Assembly: GCA_016869915.1 (NCBI GenBank)
Contig: VGDA01000224.1
Location: 1 to 6,193 of the forward strand
Origin: Alphaproteobacteria bacterium
Lineage (GTDB): Bacteria > Pseudomonadota > Alphaproteobacteria > CACIAM-22H2
DNA length: 6,193 nt
Direction: 5' to 3'
Shown here piece by piece: positions 1 to 5,002 of this stretch. The notes under the pieces are model-generated. The model was given only the letters and a program-made list of their open reading frames with translations. It did no database searches and was not told the origin of the DNA. Position numbers and translations under genes: made by a program. The first letter of the stretch is position 1. Every line of letters begins with the position of its first letter.

Positions 1-322
1 GCACAGAGTTGCCGAAGACCGAGCCCATGGCGCCGATCCCGCAGAGCGCGGCTCCCTGCCCGGCCAGTACCCGCGCGGCGACCGCCCAGAGCGCGTAGAG
101 CGCGAGGCACGGCCCGAAATAGGCGGCCATGAGGGCGAGGTCGCCGGATCCAGGCGCGGCGCTCGCCATGGCGCGGAAGAGCAGCGCTGGCGTTGCCGCG
201 TAGAAGACGATGCCGGAAAGCGCGGCCTCTCCCGCCTCGGTGACCAGGCCGATGCGGGCGAAGGCGAAGCCCGCTGCGATAAGGGCGACGACGGGCAGGA
301 GTATGTCCGGGAGGCCGGCCAT
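1..322 (-). CDS. AEC-family transporter, N-terminal part (cut by left edge)
   Basis: This is the first 107 codons of an inner-membrane transporter of the auxin efflux carrier (AEC) family, which includes malonate carrier-like proteins; the substrate cannot be told from this part. The frame is open to the window edge. The N-terminus (residues 5-24) is a hydrophobic helix of the type that opens AEC proteins, followed by a short loop with Glu29 and Glu32, then the family-like stretch FYAATPALLFRAMA (40-53), a further hydrophobic segment at 62-84, and GSVFGNSV (100-107), which resembles the conserved FGN motif of this family. Full members are about 300 residues, so roughly two thirds is missing. 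The ATG at 322 gives the usual AEC N-terminus but has no Shine-Dalgarno sequence; an in-frame GTG at 346 would add eight residues. It is divergent from lexA. Codons such as CTT, GCA, GGA and ATA are a little more frequent than in the neighbours. Family call is fairly safe, start less so. Confidence 0.8.
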   Translation of the reverse strand, partial: MAGLPDILLPVVALIAAGFAFARIGLVTEAGEAALSGIVFYAATPALLFRAMASAAPGSGDLALMAAYFGPCLALYALWAVAARVLAGQGAALCGIGAMGSVFGNSV

Positions 323-385
323 GCGCGGGACGGCGCGGAACCTCACACCGGGGCGCCGCGATTGCAACGCGCGCGCCCTGCCCGC

Positions 386-414
386 TTGACCCCGGGGGCG
401 AACCAAAATAGAAC
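386..414 (+). promoter_or_regulatory. lexA: Predicted sigma70-type lexA promoter
   Basis: A -35 element TTGACC (386-391, five of six matches to TTGACA) is followed after exactly 17 bp by a -10 element TAGAAC (409-414, four of six matches to TATAAT). Transcription would start near 421, leaving a leader of about 50 nt before the lexA ATG. The -10 lies inside the SOS box, so bound LexA would block the promoter. This is a pattern-based prediction. Confidence 0.65.
400..414. promoter_or_regulatory. SOS box (LexA operator), alphaproteobacterial type
   Basis: GAACCAAAATAGAAC is GAAC-N7-GAAC, the reverse complement of GTTC-N7-GTTC, the direct-repeat operator known for LexA of Alphaproteobacteria. 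Both half sites are perfect and the 7-nt spacer is A/T-rich. It overlaps the predicted -10 of lexA and lies 55 bp before the ATG, the layout expected for negative autoregulation. It is also between lexA and the divergent transporter gene, but no good minus-strand promoter overlaps it. No second box of this form was noticed in the other spacers. Confidence 0.85.
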
Positions 415-440
415 GAAGCCGCCGGTTGCGCCTTTGTTCC

Positions 441-449
441 TGTGGATAA
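441..449 (-). promoter_or_regulatory. Perfect DnaA-box 9-mer in lexA leader
   Basis: TGTGGATAA on the plus strand is the exact reverse complement of the consensus DnaA box TTATCCACA. It lies about 20 nt downstream of the predicted lexA transcription start and ahead of the ribosome binding site. The match is seen directly; a role in DnaA binding is inference, and a single isolated box may be chance, since this spacer is less GC-rich than the genes. Confidence 0.4.
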
Positions 450-458
450 CGCCGGCCC

Positions 459-464
459 GGGAGG
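459..464 (+). promoter_or_regulatory. lexA: lexA ribosome binding site
   Basis: GGGAGG is 5 nt before the ATG at 470. It fixes that codon as the start, over the TTG at 362, which lies upstream of the predicted promoter and operator. Confidence 0.75.
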
Positions 465-469
465 CCCAG

Positions 470-1207
470 ATGCTCACGCGCAAGCAGTACGAACTGCTCG
501 TCTACGTCAAACGGCATCTCGACACGCACGGCGTGTCGCCCTCATTCGACGAGATGAAGGACGCGCTGGCGCTGCGCTCCAAGTCGGGGATCCATCGCCT
601 CATCACCGGCCTCGAGGAGCGCGGCTTCATCCGCCGCCTGCCCCATCGCGCGCGGGCGCTCGAGGTGGTCAAGCTGCCGGAGAACCATCTTGCCGCGATC
701 CACGGCGGGGATCCCGCGCGCGTGCCGCCCTCCGCCCCCGCGCCCGCCAGCTTCCAGCCCAACGTGATCCGCGGGGATTTCCGCCAGAACCTGGCCGGTG
801 CCGTCGCGGCCGCGAACGCAAGCGCGGCGAGCATCCCGCTCTACGGGCGCATCGCCGCCGGCCTGCCGATCGAGGCCGTGGCCGATCCCGAGGACAGCGT
901 CGACGTCCCCTCCGGACTGCTCGACCGCGGCGAGCATTTCGCCCTCTCCGTCGCCGGCGATTCGATGATCGAGGCCGGCATTCATGACGGCGACACCGCC
1001 ATCATCCAGCGTTGCGACGACGCGGAGAACGGCACGATCGTCGTCGCGCTTCTGGTCGACGACAACGAGGTGACGCTCAAGCGCCTGCGACGCCGCGGCG
1101 CCTCGATCGCGCTCGAACCCGCGAACCGCGCCTACGAGACGCGGATCTTCGGGCCCGACCGCGTGCGCATCCAGGGCCGCCTCGTCGGGCTGATGCGGCG
1201 CTACTGA
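470..1207 (+). CDS. lexA: LexA, SOS repressor and self-cleaving peptidase
   Basis: LexA (245 residues) represses DNA-damage genes and is inactivated when RecA on single-stranded DNA stimulates its self-cleavage. Residues 1-70 form the winged helix-turn-helix DNA-binding domain, with the alphaproteobacterial-type stretch SPSFDEMKDALALRSKSG (23-40) followed by LEERGFIRRLPHRARALEV. A long Ala/Pro-rich linker (about 71-120) makes it longer than E. coli LexA (202 residues). The C-terminal S24-type peptidase domain has the Ala-Gly cleavage site at 130/131 (RIAAGLPIEA), the nucleophile Ser165 in VAGDSM, and the general base Lys204 in VTLKR, so cleavage should be intact. The start is set by the Shine-Dalgarno sequence at 459-464 and by the usual N-terminus MLTRKQYELL. 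An SOS box over the predicted -10 implies autorepression. The gene is convergent with comEC, whose last 7 bp it overlaps, and divergent from a transporter gene. Identification is very secure. Confidence 0.97.
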   Translation: MLTRKQYELLVYVKRHLDTHGVSPSFDEMKDALALRSKSGIHRLITGLEERGFIRRLPHRARALEVVKLPENHLAAIHGGDPARVPPSAPAPASFQPNVIRGDFRQNLAGAVAAANASAASIPLYGRIAAGLPIEAVADPEDSVDVPSGLLDRGEHFALSVAGDSMIEAGIHDGDTAIIQRCDDAENGTIVVALLVDDNEVTLKRLRRRGASIALEPANRAYETRIFGPDRVRIQGRLVGLMRRY

Positions 1208-3372
1208 GGCTCGTCCGCCGCGTCTCGCGGCGGTGATCCCCGCGTCCACCTGCGCGCCCCGCGCAGCTCGCGCGTCGTGCGCAGGGCGAGTTCGCCGCCC
1301 GGCAGCAACCGGACCTCGATGCTTCCCTCGCGCAGGATGGTCGTCCGGTCGAGGATCCACGCGGGCGCGGCGCAGTCCCGCCAGACCTCGAGCGTCGTGA
1401 CGAGCGCAGTTGCCCAGGCGCAGGCCTCCGCGAGCCCGGCCGGCGCCGTGACCACGGCGACGAGGTGGCCGGGCCGCTCTATCCAGCATGTCCCGCGCCG
1501 GCAATCCGGCAGTGCAGCGGCGCGCGCCTGGCCGGCACGCCGCAGCCAGGTCTCGCTGGCCATCTGGACATTGCCTCGCCCGTGCAGGGCGAGCGCCCCT
1601 CCGGCATCGCGAAGCCCCACCAGCCTCGCCTCCGCGCCGGCGACGACGTCCGGCTGCAGCGCGAGCCATGGCGAGGCAAGTCCGGCGAGGATGACGGGCA
1701 CGCCGAGCACCCGCCATCCGCGGCGCCATAGCGCCAGCCATAGCCCGCCGCCGACGCAGCATGCGAGCCCCCAGTCCGGCATCGCCGGCACCAGCAGCGC
1801 CGCCGATGGCCACGCGGCGACCTCCTCCGCGATGGCCACCACAAGCAGGTTCGCCGCGTTCATCGCCGCCAGCGGCAATGCCTCCAGCCCCAGCGGCAGC
1901 GCGAGGAAGACCAGCACCGCGCAGGGCATGACGACGAAGGAGGTCAGCGGCACCGCGAGCAGGTTCGCGGCGATCGAGAAGGCCGCGACGCGGTTGAAGT
2001 GGTAGATGCCGAAGGGCGCGGTCGCGAGGCTCGCGACCAGCGTCGTCGCCAGCGCCCCGGCGAGCAGGAGCGCGGCGCGCGCGACGAACCCGCTCGCGGC
2101 GCGTAGCCGCCGCAGCGCGGGCGCCAGCCATTCCCAGGCCGCGACGAGCGCCACGACGGCCGCGAAGGACATCTGGAAGCTCGGCCCCAGCACCGCCTCC
2201 GGCGTCGCCGCCAGCACCGCGAGCGCGGCCCAGACCACCAGGCGCATCGAGACCGGCGCGCGATCGAGGAGGACGGCGACCAGGCCGAGCCCGCCCATGA
2301 ACCATGCGCGGGTCGTCGGCACGCTCGGCGCGGCGAAGAGCATGTAGGCGGTGATCGCCGCGAAGGCGCAGCACGCCGCGATCTTCTTCGCCGGCCAGCG
2401 CAGGGCGGCGCGCGGCACGAGGGCGATCGCGCGGCGCACCGCGAAGAAGACGATCCCGGCGACCAGCGTGATGTGCAGCCCCGAGATGGACAGCAGATGC
2501 GCGAGCCCTGAATCGCGCATCGCCTGCATCAGGGCAGGATCGACATGGCCCATCTCCCCCGTCAGCAGCGCAGCGGTGACCTGGCCCGCCGGCCCGGGAT
2601 CGGCCGCGAGAACCCGGCGCACGACATCGGCGCGCAGCGCGTCGAGGCGGATGCGCCAGCCCGGCCGCGAATCGCGATCGACCACGCGGGGCGTGCCGCG
2701 AAGCGACCCGACTCCGCCGATGCGCTCGAACCACGCCCAGCGCGCGAAGTCGTAGGCACCGGGCGCGGCCGGCCCGGGCGGCGGCACGAGCTGCGCGCGC
2801 GCCGCGACGATGTCGCCCGGGACGAGCCCTTCGCCCGCGCCGCCGCGCAGCCGCACGCGCACGCGCGCGGGCACCTCGTCGCGGTGCAGCCCCGGCATCT
2901 CCAGGCGATCGAGCATCAGGCGCCGGCCATCGGGGCGGATCTCGACGGCCACGACGCGTCCGCGCAGCTCGGCGGGCCCCCAGCGCTTCGCGAGCACGGG
3001 CGCCGCGACGGCGTCGGCGCGAAGCTGCGCGAGCGCGGCGCCGACCAGCCCGAGCGCCGCGGCGGCGAGGACGATGCGCGCCGCGGCCGGCGCGCGCGCC
3101 AGCGCGGCCGCGACCGCGGCGAGGCACGAAGCGAGGACGGCGGCCGCGAGGAGCCCCGGCCCCGGCTCGGCGGGCGAGGCGAAGTAGAGGACGATGCCGC
3201 ATCCCAGCGCCACCGGCGACCAGAGCGCGAGCCGCTCCGCCTCGGGCGCGAACGCGGCCCTGGCCCGCGCGAGCGCGCCGGACGGCGCGGTGCCGGGTCC
3301 CGCCGCGCCGCCTGCGGCCGGGACGGGCCATGGCAGCCGGGGCGCGGCCGGCGGGGAAGGCATGGCCCCCAT
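1201..3372 (-). CDS. comEC: ComEC/Rec2 family DNA-uptake channel protein
   Basis: ComEC (723 residues) is the inner-membrane channel that brings single-stranded DNA into the cytoplasm during natural transformation. After a Pro/Ala-rich start (1-45) come hydrophobic helices (about 50-65, 72-92, 99-117), then a soluble region (about 130-230) matching the N-terminal DUF4131/OB-like part. The membrane-embedded competence domain runs from about 262 to 545 and has the family hallmark HLLSISGLH (292-300), PTTRAWFM (352-359), LGPSFQMSFAAV (395-406), TAPFGIYHFNRVA (451-463) and NLLAVPL (470-476). Residues about 575-723 are soluble; no HxHxDH metallo-beta-lactamase motif is present, so the nuclease-like domain of long ComEC proteins is absent or degenerate. 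The ATG at 3372 has a purine-rich Shine-Dalgarno sequence 10 nt upstream; a second ATG at 3363 is possible. It is divergent from gltX and tail-to-tail with lexA. No other competence gene is in view, so it may serve transformation or be a conserved relic. Confidence 0.93.
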   Translation of the reverse strand: MGAMPSPPAAPRLPWPVPAAGGAAGPGTAPSGALARARAAFAPEAERLALWSPVALGCGIVLYFASPAEPGPGLLAAAVLASCLAAVAAALARAPAAARIVLAAAALGLVGAALAQLRADAVAAPVLAKRWGPAELRGRVVAVEIRPDGRRLMLDRLEMPGLHRDEVPARVRVRLRGGAGEGLVPGDIVAARAQLVPPPGPAAPGAYDFARWAWFERIGGVGSLRGTPRVVDRDSRPGWRIRLDALRADVVRRVLAADPGPAGQVTAALLTGEMGHVDPALMQAMRDSGLAHLLSISGLHITLVAGIVFFAVRRAIALVPRAALRWPAKKIAACCAFAAITAYMLFAAPSVPTTRAWFMGGLGLVAVLLDRAPVSMRLVVWAALAVLAATPEAVLGPSFQMSFAAVVALVAAWEWLAPALRRLRAASGFVARAALLLAGALATTLVASLATAPFGIYHFNRVAAFSIAANLLAVPLTSFVVMPCAVLVFLALPLGLEALPLAAMNAANLLVVAIAEEVAAWPSAALLVPAMPDWGLACCVGGGLWLALWRRGWRVLGVPVILAGLASPWLALQPDVVAGAEARLVGLRDAGGALALHGRGNVQMASETWLRRAGQARAAALPDCRRGTCWIERPGHLVAVVTAPAGLAEACAWATALVTTLEVWRDCAAPAWILDRTTILREGSIEVRLLPGGELALRTTRELRGARRWTRGSPPRDAADEPQ
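1215..1233. terminator. Perfect 8-bp hairpin after lexA stop, candidate terminator
   Basis: CCGCCGCG-TCT-CGCGGCGG is a perfect inverted repeat with a 3-nt loop, starting 8 nt past the lexA stop and lying inside the last codons of comEC (around Pro714-Ala719). All paired bases are G or C. No T-run follows on either strand, so it is not a standard intrinsic terminator; it could pause RNA polymerase or protect the lexA mRNA 3' end. In such GC-rich DNA chance hairpins occur, but the position is apt. Confidence 0.4.
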
Positions 3373-3468
3373 GCTGGCGAGACTCCCCCTCTGCGCGGCC
3401 CGCGTGGTAGTTCCACCGACCGTAACGAGGCGGGGTCCCCGGCCTCAATCTTCACTGCGGATTACGAC
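3373..3468. other. Divergent comEC-gltX spacer
   Basis: These 96 bp separate two divergent genes and should hold both promoters, but no convincing -35/-10 pair is visible for either. A minus-strand TTGAGG (3448-3443) is a fair -35 for comEC, yet the hexamer 17 bp on is poor. An 11-bp palindrome CGGGGTCCCCG (3431-3441) is in the middle and might be an operator or only GC-rich chance. Confidence 0.4.
3383..3392 (-). promoter_or_regulatory. comEC: comEC ribosome binding site
   Basis: On the minus strand AGAGGGGGAG ends 10 nt before the ATG at 3372, which supports that start over the ATG at 3363, where the distance would be 19 nt. Confidence 0.5.
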
Positions 3469-4872
3469 ATGTCGGTTCCCGTCTGCCGCTTCGCGCCCTC
3501 GCCCACCGGCTTCCTGCATATCGGCGGCGCGCGCACCGCGCTCTTCAACTGGCTCTTCGCGCGCCACCACGGCGGCAAGTTCAGGCTCCGCATCGAGGAC
3601 ACCGACCGACAGCGCTCCACGAAGGAAGCGGTCGACGCGATCATCAACGGCCTTCGCTGGCTCGAGCTCGACTGGGACGACGAGGTCGTCCACCAGTTCG
3701 CGCGCGCGCGCCGCCATGCCGAGATCGCCCACGAACTGCTGCGCCAGGGCAAGGCCTATCGCTGCTACTGCTCGCCGGAGGAGCTCGAGGAGATGCGCGC
3801 CGCGGCGCGAGCCGAGGGCAGGCCGCCGCGCTACGACGGGCGCTGGCGCGACCGCGACCCCGGGGACGCGCCGGCCGGCGTCGCGCCCGCGATCCGCATC
3901 AAGGCGCCCCAGGCCGGCGAGACGGTGATCCGCGACATCGTCCAGGGCGACGTCGTGATACGCAACGACCAGCTCGACGACATGATCCTGCTGCGCGGCG
4001 ACGGCACGCCGGTCTACATGCTGTCGGTCGTGGTCGACGACTTCGACATGGGCGTCACCCACGTGATCCGCGGCGACGACCACCTCAACAACGCCGCGCG
4101 CCAGATGATGGTGATCGAGGCGATGGGCTGGCCGGTGCCGGTCTACGCCCATATCCCGCTCATCCACGGGCCGGATGGCGCGAAGCTCTCGAAGCGGCAC
4201 GGCGCGCTCGCCGTCGAGGCCTATCGCGACATGGGCTACCTGCCCGAGGCGATGCGCAACTACCTGCTGCGCCTCGGCTGGTCGCATGGCGACGAGGAGA
4301 TCATCTCGACCGCGCAAGCCGTCTCCTGGTTCGACCTCGACGCGGTCGGCCGCTCCGCGGCGCGCTTCGACTTCGCGAAGCTCGGGAACCTCAACGGCCA
4401 CTACATCCGCGCGCGCGACGACGACGGCCTGGCGGAACTGGTCGCAGCCCAGCTCGAGCGCGAGCCGGGACGCCCGCTCGGGCCGGAGGCGCGCGCGCGG
4501 CTGCGCGCCGGCATGCCGGGCCTCAAGCAGCGCGCCCGGACGATCGTCGAGCTGGCCGAGAGCGCCGAGTTCTATTGCCACGCGCGCCCGATCCCGATCG
4601 CGGAGACCGGCCGAAAGCTGCTCGCCGGCTCCGGGAGCGAGCGGCTCGCATCCTTCGCGCGGCGCATCGAGGGACTCGCGGAGTGGAGCGCCCAGTCGAT
4701 CGAGGCCGAGGCGCGGGCCGCCGCCGAGGCCGCGGGCGCGAAGCTCGGCGAGATCGCGCAGCCGCTGCGGGCCGCGCTCACGGGCACCAACGTCTCGCCG
4801 CCGATCTTCGAGGTGATGCATGTCCTCGGTCGCGCGGAGACGATGGGCCGCATCGGCGATGCCCTGAAATGA
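3469..4872 (+). CDS. gltX: Glutamyl-tRNA synthetase (GluRS)
   Basis: This cytoplasmic class I aminoacyl-tRNA synthetase (467 residues, normal length) joins glutamate to tRNA(Glu) with ATP. The catalytic fold starts with RFAPSPTGFLHIGGART (7-23), which holds the HIGH-type motif HIGG (17-20), followed by RIEDTD (41-46). The second ATP motif is KLSKR (239-243), the KMSKS equivalent. The C-terminal helical anticodon-binding part (about 330-467) ends in the usual LTGTNVSPPIFEVMHVLGR. In the tRNA acceptor-binding insertion CYC (99-101) is kept, but the later CxH zinc ligands of E. coli GluRS are W126 and D128 here. The ATG at 3469 gives the family N-terminus though no clear Shine-Dalgarno sequence precedes it. 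Alphaproteobacteria often carry two GluRS copies and make Gln-tRNA(Gln) through a mischarged Glu-tRNA(Gln) and an amidotransferase; which role this copy has cannot be read from sequence alone. gltA follows after 130 bp on the same strand. Confidence 0.97.
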   Translation: MSVPVCRFAPSPTGFLHIGGARTALFNWLFARHHGGKFRLRIEDTDRQRSTKEAVDAIINGLRWLELDWDDEVVHQFARARRHAEIAHELLRQGKAYRCYCSPEELEEMRAAARAEGRPPRYDGRWRDRDPGDAPAGVAPAIRIKAPQAGETVIRDIVQGDVVIRNDQLDDMILLRGDGTPVYMLSVVVDDFDMGVTHVIRGDDHLNNAARQMMVIEAMGWPVPVYAHIPLIHGPDGAKLSKRHGALAVEAYRDMGYLPEAMRNYLLRLGWSHGDEEIISTAQAVSWFDLDAVGRSAARFDFAKLGNLNGHYIRARDDDGLAELVAAQLEREPGRPLGPEARARLRAGMPGLKQRARTIVELAESAEFYCHARPIPIAETGRKLLAGSGSERLASFARRIEGLAEWSAQSIEAEARAAAEAAGAKLGEIAQPLRAALTGTNVSPPIFEVMHVLGRAETMGRIGDALK

Positions 4873-4896
4873 GGCTGCTGCAGCGCAACCAAACCC

Positions 4897-4925
4897 TTGG
4901 GAGCGCGCGCGCCAGCGGCTAGTAT
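4897..4925 (+). promoter_or_regulatory. gltA: Predicted gltA promoter
   Basis: TTGGGA (4897-4902, four of six to TTGACA) and TAGTAT (4920-4925, four of six to TATAAT) are separated by 17 bp, in the gap after gltX. Transcription would start near 4932, giving a leader of about 70 nt. No terminator was seen after gltX, so read-through into gltA is also possible. Confidence 0.5.
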
Positions 4926-4936
4926 CGCGCTCCGTC

Positions 4937-4958
4937 GGCCGGCAGGCCCTGCCCGGCC
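4937..4958 (+). other. Hairpin in predicted gltA leader
   Basis: GGCCGG (4937-4942) pairs with CCGGCC (4953-4958); inside this CAG (4943-4945) pairs with CTG (4949-4951), leaving a GCC loop and one bulged C. That is 9 bp in total, almost at the 5' end of the predicted gltA transcript. No T-run follows, so it is not an intrinsic terminator. It may stabilise the mRNA or affect translation; chance is possible in GC-rich DNA. Confidence 0.35.
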
Positions 4959-4992
4959 CCGTCGCCGCGAACATTCCTTCGACCCGAGTCCT

Positions 4993-4996
4993 GGAG
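4993..4996 (+). promoter_or_regulatory. gltA: gltA ribosome binding site
   Basis: GGAG lies 6 nt before the ATG at 5003 and supports that codon as the start. Confidence 0.6.
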
Positions 4997-5002
4997 CCCG
5001 TC

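Noticed and set aside
436..450. Possible second SOS half-site array, GTTC-N7-TAAC.
   Set aside because: Only one half site is correct; the second differs in three of four bases from GTTC, so it is not a credible LexA box. The right part is better explained as the DnaA-box match.
362..469. Extension of lexA to a TTG start at 362 (36 more residues).
   Set aside because: It would place the promoter and SOS box inside the gene, lacks homology to LexA N-termini, and a good ribosome binding site precedes the ATG at 470.
542..3448. Long minus-strand open frame across lexA and comEC (968 codons).
   Set aside because: It overlaps the clear ComEC frame, is a low-complexity Arg/Ala/Gly product, and is expected from high GC at codon position three.
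3421..3448. Minus-strand TTGAGG with TTACGG 17 bp on as a comEC promoter.
   Set aside because: The -35 is fair but the -10 hexamer matches the consensus poorly, so it is not listed as a promoter.
2545..3468. Upstream extension of the gltX frame through comEC.
   Set aside because: The extension is Arg-rich antisense sequence of comEC; GluRS homology begins at the ATG at 3469.
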